Made by a program: the position numbers and the translations under genes | Shown here: piece after piece, positions 15,650 to 24,599 of the stretch | How positions within the stretch are numbered: the first letter of the stretch is position 1 | How the letters are laid out: every line of letters starts with the position of its first letter | The notes under the pieces: model-generated | What the model was told of the DNA's origin: nothing | The model's database searches: none | What the model saw: the letters and a program-made list of their open reading frames with translations, nothing else | NCBI GenBank assembly: GCA_016783675.1 | Contig: JADHWE010000028.1 | Location: 1 to 32,946, forward strand | DNA from: Kiritimatiellia bacterium | GTDB lineage: Bacteria > Verrucomicrobiota > Kiritimatiellia > UBA8416 > JABMPJ01 | Direction of reading: 5' to 3' | Length of the DNA stretch: 32,946 nucleotides

Positions 15650-16408
15650 ATGATAAAAGGCATCATACTCGACCTCGACGGCACCGTGTACCTCGGTGGC
15701 CACGAAATCCCCGGCGCGGGTGATTTCGTCACCGCGTGTCACCGTCGCGACATCCGCTGTCTCTTTGTGACCAACCGCTCCAACCGCACGCCGGCCGTCG
15801 TGGCTGCCCAGCTTCAGGGCTACGGGATCGAATGCACGGAGGCGGATATTTGGACTTCGTCGCAGGCCACGGCCCACTATATCGACAAGGGCTCGGCCTA
15901 CACGATCGGCGAACCGGCGCTCGATGAAGCGCTGCTGGCCGAAGGATTCACCATTACCGACGAGTCGCCCGACTACGTCATCGTTGGCTTCGACCGCGGC
16001 TTCACCTATGCCAAGCTGAAACTGGCCTGCAACCTGATTCACCAGGGCGCCCGCTTCATTGCCACGAACCCTGATCACGGCCTTCCCCTGCACGACCGTG
16101 TGGCGCCGGGGACAGGCGCCATCGTTGCTGCCGTGGCAACGGGGTCCAAGACGGAACCCCTCTTTATCGGCAAGCCGGAGCGACGCATCATGGATATGGG
16201 CGCGGATCGCCTGGGACTCGACCCGGCCGACATCCTCGCCGTCGGCGACAACCTGACCACCGACGTCATTGCCGGGTATGCCGCCGGCATGCCGACCGCC
16301 CTCATCCTGACCGGCTATTCCAAGCGCGCCGACCTCGAATCCGCTCCCGTGCAGCCCGACTGGGTGGTCGAAAGCTACACAGAACTACGCAATATCGTTG
16401 GCGTTTAG
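15650..16408 (+). CDS. HAD-superfamily phosphatase, class IIA (NagD-like)
   Basis: A 252-residue HAD-IIA hydrolase. Motif I is IILDLDGTVY, with the nucleophile Asp8 and acid/base Asp10; motif II is FVTNRSNRT; the C-terminal motif is AVGDNLTTDV, where the acidic residues hold Mg2+. A IIA cap lies between motif II and the Lys motif IGKPERR. Length fits NagD, AraL and 4-nitrophenyl phosphatase relatives, which act on nucleotides or sugar phosphates. It diverges from the phosphate symporter, with the candidate Pho box between them, so a phosphate-scavenging role is plausible. No obvious ribosome site precedes ATG 15650. Its exact substrate cannot be told. Confidence 0.9.
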   Translation: MIKGIILDLDGTVYLGGHEIPGAGDFVTACHRRDIRCLFVTNRSNRTPAVVAAQLQGYGIECTEADIWTSSQATAHYIDKGSAYTIGEPALDEALLAEGFTITDESPDYVIVGFDRGFTYAKLKLACNLIHQGARFIATNPDHGLPLHDRVAPGTGAIVAAVATGSKTEPLFIGKPERRIMDMGADRLGLDPADILAVGDNLTTDVIAGYAAGMPTALILTGYSKRADLESAPVQPDWVVESYTELRNIVGV

Positions 16409-16429
16409 GCCCCTACCCTACCCCAAGCG

Positions 16430-16649
16430 GAGGTCAAGGGGAGGGGGTCGCAGGCCTTTCCGGGCGGTATCCCGCACGGTCCAGCCAAGACCCCCTCCCC
16501 TTGGCCGAAGCGCTCCGCAGGCCTTTCCGGGCGGTATCCCGCACGGTCCAGCCAAGACCCCCTCCCCTTGGCCGAAGCGCTCCGCAGGCCTTTGAGCGTG
16601 GTATTCCACGCTCTCCAGCCAAGTGACCTCCCTCTTGACCGAAGCCACC
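16430..16649. repeat. Three tandem 67-bp hairpin repeats with a flanking inverted piece
   Basis: Units begin at 16449, 16516 and 16583. The first two are nearly identical; the third is diverged. Each has a hairpin: CCGGGCGG/CCGCACGG in units 1-2 (seven of eight pairs) and GAGCGTGG/CCACGCTC in unit 3 (16594-16613, eight of eight). A second, weaker stem GCCAAG/CTTGGC follows in units 1-2. Just before unit 1, GGTCAAGGGGAGGGGGTC (about 16433-16450) is an inverted copy of the C-rich end of the unit. The array ends about 24 bases before the TPR gene start. Confidence 0.8.
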
Positions 16650-16673
16650 CAGCCACCTATAGTTCCAGCCGCA

Positions 16674-17498
16674 ATGAAAACGACCCGCATCATCCTCGTC
16701 GGCCTCTCCGTCGCCATGCTCGCCTCGTCCCTGGCAACGGCCGACATCATCTCCGCCACGCTCAAGTTCACCCGTACGCAGGACATGGTGGCCGAGGCCG
16801 ATCGGTCCGATGAGACCGGCGACTGGGGGAAGGCGCTGCTGCTCTACAAGTACGCGCTCAATTCTTACACGGAGATCATGATCGAGGATCCTGATTTTCA
16901 GCCGGATATGATCGAGTTTCGGATGGAGTACTGCGACGGTCGTCTCGCCGCTCTGCTGAACAGACTGCAACCCGAGGACCCGGGACTGGAACAGGGACCG
17001 GCGACCAACCAGCCGCCTACCGTGGCTACCGCTCCCGAGGATGTGCCGGAACTCCTCGCCCTCGCCCGCGGTCACCTTGAAGAGGGAGAGTCGGATGCCG
17101 CCCGCGCCCAACTCATCGAGGGGTTCAAGGTCGATCCCGACAACGTCAACCTGCGCCTGCTCGCAGGCCTGGCCCAATGCCAGGCCCGGCGGTTTGGCGA
17201 CGCCATTTTTCTACTGAAAGAGCTCTCCATCGAGGAGCCATCCAACGCATCGGTCCGCGTTGGCCTCGCGGCCGCATACTTCGGTGACGGGCAGCGGGAA
17301 GCCGCGGCAGAGGAACTGGAGGCGGCCATCTCGCTGGAGCCCGACATGGCGGATGCCCACTACAACATGGCCCAGCTCATGCTGGCAGGGCCCACGCCCG
17401 ACAACGAGGCGGCATACGACTTCTACCACCGCGCGCTTGAATTGGGCGCAACGCCCGACCCGCGCCTCGAAGCGCTGTTTGAGAGTGGAGAGGAGTAG
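16674..17498 (+). CDS. Secreted TPR-repeat protein
   Basis: A 274-residue protein with a signal peptide (about 1-24: MKTTRIILVGLSVAMLASSL..) followed by helical repeats. Residues about 30-75 form one helix pair with RSDETGDWGKALLLYKYAL, and TPR units are clear at about 123-258, including ALARGHLEEGESDAARAQL, the GLAAAYFGDGQREAAAEELE unit and the MADAHYNMAQLML unit. The open frame begins at 16623, but ATG 16674 is preferred because it starts the signal peptide. No ribosome site is visible and the hairpin repeats abut the start, so its translation may be unusual. Expected in the periplasm as a protein-binding scaffold; the partner is unknown. Confidence 0.82.
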   Translation: MKTTRIILVGLSVAMLASSLATADIISATLKFTRTQDMVAEADRSDETGDWGKALLLYKYALNSYTEIMIEDPDFQPDMIEFRMEYCDGRLAALLNRLQPEDPGLEQGPATNQPPTVATAPEDVPELLALARGHLEEGESDAARAQLIEGFKVDPDNVNLRLLAGLAQCQARRFGDAIFLLKELSIEEPSNASVRVGLAAAYFGDGQREAAAEELEAAISLEPDMADAHYNMAQLMLAGPTPDNEAAYDFYHRALELGATPDPRLEALFESGEE

Positions 17499-17504
17499 TT
17501 GCCG

Positions 17505-17584
17505 CCACCGGGGTTGCCACTCCGCTTCGCTCCGTTGCTGCCGAATACGGCAGCCTGTCTCCCTTTGGTCGGCTGTCCCGGTGG
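17505..17584. terminator. Nested hairpins in a convergent gap
   Basis: GCTGCCG and CGGCAGC (17537-17543, 17548-17554) pair perfectly around AATA. An outer pair, CCACCGGG (17505-17512) and CCCGGTGG (17577-17584), encloses it, so the whole segment can fold as a large cruciform or RNA structure. It sits between the TPR gene and the convergent membrane protein gene and may end transcription in both directions, though it lacks a T run. Confidence 0.45.
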
Positions 17585-17616
17585 GGCCGGAAGATGAAGC
17601 GAACAGACCCGCTCGT

Positions 17617-18159
17617 TCAGTAGACCGTTATTCCCAGCACGACAAGCAGGACGGCCACGGCCATCCCGAATCCACCCCAGGCGCGGCACAGCGCTTCGCT
17701 CTTTACAGTGCGTTCCCCGCCACGACGGAAGATGTAGGGGCTGAGGATCAGCGCCATGCCCTTGATAACCAGCACGTATGCCGTCACAATCACCAGGTAG
17801 CGCCAGGGCGAAGGATGCCAGCGTGCAGCGCCCAGCAACGGCGCCGGAACCAGCATCATGATGCCGCCCAGTGCGCGCGGCGCCAACAGTTCACTGTTCA
17901 GGATGTTGACAAGGATGCAGATCACGGGCAGCAATGCGTAAAGCGCCTGCCGGTACTGCTCGAAGCGGCCCATCGGGGTCTGGTGCAACAGCCAGCCGGC
18001 CCACGCGAACCCTATCACGGACAGCACGCCGCCCATGACCCGGCTGCGGGGAAAGGTACGCAACCCGCGCATGGCCAGCCCGGGAGCAAGAATCATGATC
18101 GCATAGAGCGGCGCCAGCACCACGCCCATCAGGATCGCATACTTCGCCAACAAACTCAT
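17617..18159 (-). CDS. Multi-span inner-membrane protein, unknown function
   Basis: A 180-residue hydrophobic protein that I do not recognise. Five hydrophobic stretches are visible, including AILMGVVLAPLYAIMIL near the start, VMGGVLSVIGFAWAGWLL, LYALLPVICILVNIL, YLVIVTAYVLVIKGMALIL and GMAVAVLLVVLGITVY at the end. ATG 18159 is chosen over 18180 because GGAGGGG lies just upstream. It is separated from miaB by about 90 bases and is likely transcribed alone or from read-through. No motif suggests a reaction. Confidence 0.75.
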   Translation of the reverse strand: MSLLAKYAILMGVVLAPLYAIMILAPGLAMRGLRTFPRSRVMGGVLSVIGFAWAGWLLHQTPMGRFEQYRQALYALLPVICILVNILNSELLAPRALGGIMMLVPAPLLGAARWHPSPWRYLVIVTAYVLVIKGMALILSPYIFRRGGERTVKSEALCRAWGGFGMAVAVLLVVLGITVY

Positions 18160-18248
18160 AGTCCCCTCCACAGGGGTCACGTCTTAACATTTAACATCTG
18201 GGGCCTCGCTTCGTGTTTGCCAACTAAGCCACCTACAACTATTAGATG

Positions 18249-19604
18249 TTACGACGTGACCCCTCCATATAGTGTCGTCGCTGTCACCCGGTCCACCGTC
18301 ACATCCACGCAGTTCCCCCGCTCCACGCCGGGAACCGGATCGAACACCACGACCTTGTTGGTGCGCGTGCGTCCGGACCAGCGCGCCGCGTTACGCAGGC
18401 TCGGCCCTTCAACCAGCACGTTCACATCCTGCCCGACAAGGGCCCGGTTGATCGCCTCGACGCGACGGGTCTGGTCTTCGAGCAGCACCTGGTTGCGGCG
18501 CATTTTCTCTTCGTCCGACACGTCGTCGGGCCATTCCGCCGCCGGGGTACCAGAGCGCGGAGAGTACTTAAAGATGAAGGCGTTGTCGAACCCGATCTCC
18601 GCCATGAACGCCCGCGTTCGCTCGAAATCCTCCCCGGTTTCGCCCGGGAAACCAACAATGATATCCGTCGAGAGTGCCACGCCCGGCACCGCCGCCTGGA
18701 GAGCGCGCGCGGCCTGGCGGAACTGGTCCGAGGTATAGCCGCGGCGCATGCGCGCGAGGATCGGGTCAGAGCCGGATTGGCAGGGCAGATGCAGATGTTC
18801 GCACACGGTGGGAAGCTCGGACATGGCCCGCACCAGTTCCGTGGTGCACCCCGATGGATGACCCGACGTGAAGCGCACCCGTTCGATACCCACTACTGCG
18901 TCAACCGCCTCGAGCAGCCTCGGGAACGGGGTTTCGTACCCACCCGCCGATGTTGAACCTTCCGGCCAGACGGCGTTGCGCCGCCCGTAGTTCATCACGC
19001 TCTGCCCCAGGAGCGTCACTTCGCGAACGCCCTGGGCCACCAGTTCACCTACTTCGGCCACCACGCTGTCGGCCGGACGACTCCACTCATGACCGCGAAC
19101 GTGCGGCACAATGCAGTAGGTGCAGCGACGGTCGCACCCGAGCAGGATGTTCACGTACGCGGATAGGTTGCCCTCAACGTGACCGGTCAAGGCTTCAGGG
19201 TCGTCATCCTCGTCGACATCCAACACCGGCGCTTTGCCCTCAAACACCTCTTGCAGCACCAGCGGCAGGCGCGACAGGGCATGGGTTCCAATGCCAAATC
19301 CCAGCCCCGGCACCTTCTTGAACAGCTCCTCGCCCAGGCGCTGTACCATGCAGCCCATCACCCCGATCACGCGGTCGGGATAGTTGCGCCGGCTATCGGC
19401 CACCAGCAGCCCCAGTTTACCCAGCGCCTTGGCTTCCGCCTTACCGCGCACGCTGCAGGTATTGATCACGATGATGTCGGCATCCGCCTCCCCTTCGGCG
19501 CGTTCATACCCCTGCCGCATCAGCAAGGCAGTCACCGCCTCGCTATCGCGTACATTCATCTGGCAACCGTATGTAATAACGAGAAACTTCATCTGGTTAG
19601 TCAC
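18249..19604 (-). CDS. miaB: tRNA-2-methylthio-N6-dimethylallyladenosine synthase (MiaB)
   Basis: A 451-residue radical-SAM methylthiotransferase that adds a methylthio group to i6A37 of tRNAs. The N-terminal UPF0004 domain binds one [4Fe-4S] cluster through Cys14 (TYGCQMN), Cys50 (NTCSVRG) and Cys85 (GVMGCMV). The radical SAM cluster uses Cys157, Cys161 and Cys164 in GCDRRCTYCIVPHVRG. A C-terminal TRAM domain (about 385-450) binds RNA. Length and motif order are those of MiaB rather than RimO or MtaB. The start may be GTG 19604, next to GAGGAAGA and overlapping the upstream stop by 8 bases, or ATG 19592. It is the last gene of the recQ-asmA-miaB cluster. Confidence 0.96.
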   Translation of the reverse strand: MTNQMKFLVITYGCQMNVRDSEAVTALLMRQGYERAEGEADADIIVINTCSVRGKAEAKALGKLGLLVADSRRNYPDRVIGVMGCMVQRLGEELFKKVPGLGFGIGTHALSRLPLVLQEVFEGKAPVLDVDEDDDPEALTGHVEGNLSAYVNILLGCDRRCTYCIVPHVRGHEWSRPADSVVAEVGELVAQGVREVTLLGQSVMNYGRRNAVWPEGSTSAGGYETPFPRLLEAVDAVVGIERVRFTSGHPSGCTTELVRAMSELPTVCEHLHLPCQSGSDPILARMRRGYTSDQFRQAARALQAAVPGVALSTDIIVGFPGETGEDFERTRAFMAEIGFDNAFIFKYSPRSGTPAAEWPDDVSDEEKMRRNQVLLEDQTRRVEAINRALVGQDVNVLVEGPSLRNAARWSGRTRTNKVVVFDPVPGVERGNCVDVTVDRVTATTLYGGVTS

Positions 19605-21465
19605 TCTTCCTCAATCCAATCTTCTCCAACAGATCGCCCGAGAAGTTCTCCGGGTACCAGCGCGACTCGTCCAACGTGCCGCGCACGCGAAACTCAAACA
19701 GCTTGCTGATCGGGAACGTCAAAACCCGGACCAGGCGGGCCACCATGTTGTTGTCCTTCATCAGCTTCACCTGCGCATGAAAGTCTATCGCTTCGTCGAA
19801 CCCGTAATGGCCGCGGCCTTTCAGGCTCAGTACGCTGCCGTTGATCCTGATCTCGTCACTCGATATGCGCGATTCCGCTATGCGGAAGTCGGTCGACGCG
19901 TCGCTCTGGCGCAGCACGAAATCCAAGCCCGGAATGATCCGTGTCATGATCTCGGACAACCCCCCGAAAACAGGCAGCATGAAGACGCGTCCATCGTCGA
20001 TAGTGATTGTGCCGTCCCCCTGCAGCGTGTCGGCATTGCCTTCACCCAGGACACCGCGTAGTGCCAAACATCCCGAAAGCCGGCCACGATACTCCCGTTC
20101 ATCGTCGTTAATCAAGACTGCAGCCACATGCTCGAAATCCATGTTCGTGGCGTTGAGCGACACATCGAACGCCGTGTTGCTGCCATCGGACCCGGGAAGC
20201 AGAAAACTCGCGACACCGGTTGCTTCACCCCCGTACATCCCGACCCGAATGGATGACAGGTCGACACCCCCGTCGATCATCTGCATATCGAAGGTGCATC
20301 GATCCAGAAGATGGTTCGTGTAGGACACCTCGCGACCATCGAAGCGAAGGGTGAAATCCGTGCCTTGCAGGTCCTCGTACCCCACTACGCCCTTCGCCTC
20401 TATCACGACCGGACCATCAAAGGTCCAACGGTCCCAGAAGGGATCCGACAGCACGTTGATTGCCTGGCGCATGAGGTGAGGGTTCAGTGATCCCCGCGCA
20501 TCGAAGCGAACGGTCTCCTGCCCCAGATCGATCACCAGTGCCCCCTGCACACTCCCGTCGCGCCGCAAGACGGTAAGTGGATCGAGCGTGACGATCGTTG
20601 ACGAATTTGTACTGACCACATGCAACGCCACATCCGCTCGCAGCGCTTCCACACCCCGGTAGCGGGCCGACTCAAGATGGGCGTCGCCATCAAACACCAC
20701 CGGTCCGCCTTCCCCCGCGCCCACCTGGAACGTCAACGAGGCCGTCGGCGGACCGTTCTCGAACTCAAAACGACTGAACAGGCGCACCAATCCGTTCAGG
20801 TCCCAGGCCGCCAGTACCGGCTCGACAATCTCCGGATACATGGCCGCGTCGCCCTGGCCCGACACCAGGTCTGTCCGGCAGTCGTACTCCACGTGTCCAC
20901 TGGCCGTGCCCTGCAGACCATTGCGCGCCAGCGTCATCTGTATATCGTTCAGTTGCGCCGTCGTATCGGCCAGGCGCAATCGCCCCCTGAGTGACTCAAC
21001 CGACACGCCCTGCACACGGCACCCTGTCAGCATCAACTCCGTCTGGTACGTGCCCACGGACATCGCCCCGTCCTGCTTACGATCCGCACACGCGAATTCC
21101 GGCCGCACCTCCCCGTCGCAGATCTCAACGCGCTGAACAGTGCTCATACCTCGCAGCACTGCCAGGGGATCCACCCAGAGTATGACCGACGTCGCCTCAA
21201 CCGCAGGAGGACCTACCTGGCCGCGCCGATAAAGCGATACATCCTCAAGGCGCACCCCTTTGATCAGGCCCATCCGGATGGTCTTCGCTTCCACTGCGAA
21301 CTGCCCCGTGTCGATTCGGCGCATCAACGCCTCGCCCATCCGGTCCGGCAGCCCGACACGCGACAGCCAGATGCTGACCAGAACCAGCGCACACAGCAGG
21401 GCCGTCAGCACACGAAAGAAGATACGCTCCCAGACGTGCAACGTGTTGCGAATACCCGGTTTCAT
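19597..21465 (-). CDS. AsmA-like / repeating beta-groove envelope protein
   Basis: A 622-residue protein with an N-terminal membrane segment (about 15-37) and a long beta-rich body, ending in an AsmA-like C-terminal region: GDGTITIDDGRVFMLPVFGG, then SSDEIRINGSVLSLKGRGHY. Proteins of this group bridge the inner and outer membranes and are thought to carry lipids or assist outer-membrane assembly. The ending and the alternation of short strands support the assignment, but overall identity to named members such as AsmA, TamB or YhdP cannot be judged by eye. Its start overlaps the recQ stop by four bases and its stop overlaps the miaB GTG, so the three genes are translationally linked. Confidence 0.75.
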   Translation of the reverse strand: MKPGIRNTLHVWERIFFRVLTALLCALVLVSIWLSRVGLPDRMGEALMRRIDTGQFAVEAKTIRMGLIKGVRLEDVSLYRRGQVGPPAVEATSVILWVDPLAVLRGMSTVQRVEICDGEVRPEFACADRKQDGAMSVGTYQTELMLTGCRVQGVSVESLRGRLRLADTTAQLNDIQMTLARNGLQGTASGHVEYDCRTDLVSGQGDAAMYPEIVEPVLAAWDLNGLVRLFSRFEFENGPPTASLTFQVGAGEGGPVVFDGDAHLESARYRGVEALRADVALHVVSTNSSTIVTLDPLTVLRRDGSVQGALVIDLGQETVRFDARGSLNPHLMRQAINVLSDPFWDRWTFDGPVVIEAKGVVGYEDLQGTDFTLRFDGREVSYTNHLLDRCTFDMQMIDGGVDLSSIRVGMYGGEATGVASFLLPGSDGSNTAFDVSLNATNMDFEHVAAVLINDDEREYRGRLSGCLALRGVLGEGNADTLQGDGTITIDDGRVFMLPVFGGLSEIMTRIIPGLDFVLRQSDASTDFRIAESRISSDEIRINGSVLSLKGRGHYGFDEAIDFHAQVKLMKDNNMVARLVRVLTFPISKLFEFRVRGTLDESRWYPENFSGDLLEKIGLRKSD

Positions 21466-23303
21466 GCGCCGGCACCCCTCCCCTCCCGGAACTCGGCGAT
21501 CGCCTCCATGAACGGTTTGCCGTACTTCTCCAGCTTGGCCTCGCCAACGCCGCTTATTCGCAGCATCTGCGCGCCAGTCACCGGGAACTTCCGGGCCATC
21601 TCGTGCAGGGTTCGGTCTGAGAAAATCACGTAGGGCGGAATCCGGCGCGCGGCAGCCAGGCGCCGTCGCAGGCCACGCAGCTCGTCGAACAACGCCTCGT
21701 CATAGGCTTCAACCGCCGTAGCGGCGCCGGCTTTGCGCTTCGGCGCGCTCTTCCGCGTGCGCAACACGTGCACCTGGCGCTCGCCGAAGAGCACCTCGCG
21801 GGATGGAGGGCAGAGCTGCAGCACCGGGTACTTCCCCTCGGTCTGTTCGACCACGCCCTGTGCCAGAAGGTTGTCGAGCAGGAACCGCCAGTAGCGCTTC
21901 TCGCGGTCCTTTCCCACACCGTACGTCTTGATCTGGTCGTGGCCGAGCTGACGAATACGCTCCGTGTCAGCCCCCGCCACCACGTCCACCACGTGCATCA
22001 TGCCGAATCGCTCGCCTGTGCGGGCGATGGCCGAGAGGATCATCTGGGCGTCACGTGTGGCGTCCACGCGTTCCACCTCCCCGGCGCAGACGTCGCATCC
22101 GCCACAGTTCGACTCGGGATAGGTCTCGCCAAAGTACTTCAACAACGCTGTGCGGCGGCACACATGCACCGTAGCGAAGTTCACCATCTCGTTGAGACAG
22201 CGCAGGGCGTGCTGCTGCTCATCCGCGTCGAGGATTTGATCCAGAAAATAGCGGATCTTCGGAATGTCGGCATACCCGAACAGCAGCAGGCACTGGGCCG
22301 GGTCGCCGTCGCGACCCGCGCGGCCGGTCTCCTGGTAGTAGCTTTCGATATTCTTGGGTAGATCGCCGTGCAGCACATAGCGCACGTTGGACTTGTCGAT
22401 CCCCATGCCGAAGGCAATCGTCGCCACGACGACGTCCACCTCGTCGCGGTTGAACGCATCCTGGTTCGCCGCGCGCGTCTCGGGATCAAGTCCCGCGTGA
22501 TAGGGCAGCGCCTTGATGCCCGCCTCCGCCAGCATGGCCGCCGTCTCCTCAACGCTGTTGCGGGTGGTGCGATAGATGATTCCCGATTCACCGGCGTGGT
22601 CTTTGACGAATCGTAGGATCTGCTGCATCGCCTTCTGCTTGGGCACCACCTTGTAGAAAAGGTTGGGACGGTTGAACGAGGCACGCACCACGTGGGGACG
22701 CCGCAATCCGAGACGCGTGACGATGTCCTCCTGCACGCGGTGCGTGGCCGTGGCCGTGAAGGCCGCAACGGGCACGTCGGGGAACCGTTTTGTCAGCGTC
22801 GACAGGTTCAGGTAGTCGGGTCGGAAGTCATGCCCCCACTCGGAGATGCAATGGGCCTCGTCGATGGCCGTGAAGGCCAGGTCGACATGGCCGAGCACAT
22901 CGATGAACTCCTCCATCGCAAAGCGCTCCGGGGAGACATAGATCAGGTCGAGCTCGCCGGCCATGAGGTCGCGTTGCACGGCGACGCGCTCTTTGGCTTT
23001 CAGAGCGCTGTTCAGGTAGGCCGCCCGCAGGCCGGTAGCTGCTGCCGCATCCACTTGGTCCTTCATCAGCGAGATCAAGGGACTGATCACCATGCAAGTG
23101 CCCGGCATGGCATGCGCCGGCAACTGGTAGCAGAGCGACTTCCCTCCGCCGGTCGGCATCACCACGAACGCATCGCGCTGGTCGAGAATGGCCTGCACGA
23201 TCTCTTCCTGGTTCGGGCGAAACGAATCGAACCCGAAGACCTGCTTCAGGACGCGCCCGGTCTCGTGGGCTACACCTTGATCTGTGGAAGCACCTGTCTG
23301 CAT
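21462..23303 (-). CDS. recQ: ATP-dependent DNA helicase RecQ
   Basis: A 613-residue 3'-5' helicase acting in recombination and fork repair. Residues 49-60 hold Walker A (MPTGGGKSLCYQ); the DEAH box is in IDEAHCISEWGHDFRPDY, with the RecQ aromatic loop. Motif VI is YYQETGRAGRDGDP. Four Cys in VCRRTALLKYF.. and NCGGCDVC form the RecQ zinc site, followed by the RQC winged helix. The last 80 residues contain an HRDC domain (LFDELRGLRRRLAAARRIPP). Length and architecture are those of E. coli RecQ. It is the first gene of a cluster with the AsmA-like gene and miaB; no shared function is evident. Confidence 0.97.
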   Translation of the reverse strand: MQTGASTDQGVAHETGRVLKQVFGFDSFRPNQEEIVQAILDQRDAFVVMPTGGGKSLCYQLPAHAMPGTCMVISPLISLMKDQVDAAAATGLRAAYLNSALKAKERVAVQRDLMAGELDLIYVSPERFAMEEFIDVLGHVDLAFTAIDEAHCISEWGHDFRPDYLNLSTLTKRFPDVPVAAFTATATHRVQEDIVTRLGLRRPHVVRASFNRPNLFYKVVPKQKAMQQILRFVKDHAGESGIIYRTTRNSVEETAAMLAEAGIKALPYHAGLDPETRAANQDAFNRDEVDVVVATIAFGMGIDKSNVRYVLHGDLPKNIESYYQETGRAGRDGDPAQCLLLFGYADIPKIRYFLDQILDADEQQHALRCLNEMVNFATVHVCRRTALLKYFGETYPESNCGGCDVCAGEVERVDATRDAQMILSAIARTGERFGMMHVVDVVAGADTERIRQLGHDQIKTYGVGKDREKRYWRFLLDNLLAQGVVEQTEGKYPVLQLCPPSREVLFGERQVHVLRTRKSAPKRKAGAATAVEAYDEALFDELRGLRRRLAAARRIPPYVIFSDRTLHEMARKFPVTGAQMLRISGVGEAKLEKYGKPFMEAIAEFREGRGAGA

Positions 23304-23365
23304 AACGTCCTATGATAGAGCGATTCCCTGCGTCGCACCAAGCTGTAAGTCCGCAGATGAACGTC

Positions 23366-24346
23366 TCAGTCCGGGTCCGTGGCAGTTTCAATCAGCTTCA
23401 TGACGGCGGTCTTCCACTGCTGCGGACGATGGGAGAGGTATGATTCGTGGCCTACGCCTTCGAAGGTGATGAACGTCTTGGGGTCGGGCGCAGCGGCGAA
23501 CACGCGTTGGCCCTCCTCCAGCTTTGCGCGCGGATCGTCCGTGCCGTGCATGAAGAGCACGGGACAGGTCAGGGCTTCGGCGTAATCCACCGGGTTGTGC
23601 GCAAAGCTGTTCAGGCCCCACTGCTGACCGGCCCAGAACATGAGGAGCTGGGCACTGGGGAACGAGGGCGCATGCATGACTTCGAAGCGGTTGCAGACGG
23701 TGTTGAACATCGTGTCGAACACAGCTTCGAGGACCACGCCCTGCGGCTCGATCTGCAGCATGTAGGCCGCTCGAAGAATTGCCGCGGCACCCATACTCTG
23801 TCCGAAGAGAATGATGTCGGCATGTTCAAGTTGTGCCCGCGCATAGGCCAGACTGGCCGCGACATCATCGGCTTCATGCATACCGACTGTTGTGTAGGCC
23901 TCCGACGAGCCGCCCGAGCCACGGAAGTCTACCAGCAGTACGGATGTGCCGAGATCCATCAAGGCTTTGGCCTCGGCCACAAGGGAGGTCTTCTCGGCGC
24001 AGTAACCGTGAAAGAGAATCACGAGCGGGGTCGATGTGCCGCGGTCGACATACCATGCCGAAAGCGTAGCCCCGTTGGCACTCTCGATCGACAGCTCTCT
24101 GCAGTTCGGGTCCAGTTCAGAGGGCTTCCGCGCACTCTCCGGCCGCGGGATGCTGACGCCGTTGAAAAGCGCATCGGCTTTTTCCGTAAACGAGAGATCC
24201 TCGGGTTTGCGCATGCGTCCCTCGGGGCCACCGAACTGCAACATGGCGCGCGCATGCTTGTAGGCCAGTACATTGAGGGCAGCCAGGAGTACAAGTGCGA
24301 CGCCAAGCGACGCTACAACGATCCGTTGTGCTACCTTCTTCTTCAT
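23366..24346 (-). CDS. Membrane-anchored alpha/beta hydrolase
   Basis: A 326-residue serine hydrolase with an N-terminal membrane anchor (about 9-29). The fold signatures are the oxyanion region LFHGYC (111-116), nucleophile Ser184 in FGQSMGAA, acid Asp270 (or Asp271) in MHGTDDPR and His300 in VGHESYL, in the right order and spacing. It resembles the YqiK/BAAT-like and FrsA-like serine hydrolases that follow an N-terminal anchor. Substrate cannot be told; esters or acyl groups are likely. ATG 24346 is preferred over the upstream GTG at 24364 because GGGAG precedes it. It probably works in the periplasm or at the inner membrane face. Confidence 0.88.
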   Translation of the reverse strand: MKKKVAQRIVVASLGVALVLLAALNVLAYKHARAMLQFGGPEGRMRKPEDLSFTEKADALFNGVSIPRPESARKPSELDPNCRELSIESANGATLSAWYVDRGTSTPLVILFHGYCAEKTSLVAEAKALMDLGTSVLLVDFRGSGGSSEAYTTVGMHEADDVAASLAYARAQLEHADIILFGQSMGAAAILRAAYMLQIEPQGVVLEAVFDTMFNTVCNRFEVMHAPSFPSAQLLMFWAGQQWGLNSFAHNPVDYAEALTCPVLFMHGTDDPRAKLEEGQRVFAAAPDPKTFITFEGVGHESYLSHRPQQWKTAVMKLIETATDPD

Positions 24347-24364
24347 ACGTTGACGCTCCCTCAC

Positions 24365-24599
24365 TCACCCCTTGTCTGTTTGGGGTATCATGGCGTCCGA
24401 TAGCCATACCATGCCTTACGCAACGAGGACAATCGTTAGTCTTGCCTCTAAGCCCAGTTGACGGATGAAGAGAAATGATGATCGTTCTTGTCGTCATTGT
24501 TCAAGCCCAAAAATGTACCCACTCGCATACATCTTCGGGACCCTACAGCCCTTCTTTCTATGGTCATTGGCGCGCCGCTTGGCTAGGCTATCGGAGATC
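24365..24599. other. Divergent intergenic region without recognisable genes
   Basis: The 235 bases between the hydrolase and acpH hold no gene I can support. An in-frame extension of acpH is open from 24465, but it lacks a ribosome site and is not homologous to AcpH. No clear promoter, riboswitch or terminator is visible. Confidence 0.4.

Noticed and set aside
16398-16649. Tandem repeats as a CRISPR array
   Set aside because: The units are contiguous with no unique spacers, so this is a tandem repeat, not a CRISPR.
24465-24599. Upstream extension of acpH
   Set aside because: The added 45 residues do not match the family, and GGAG before ATG 24600 marks the family start.
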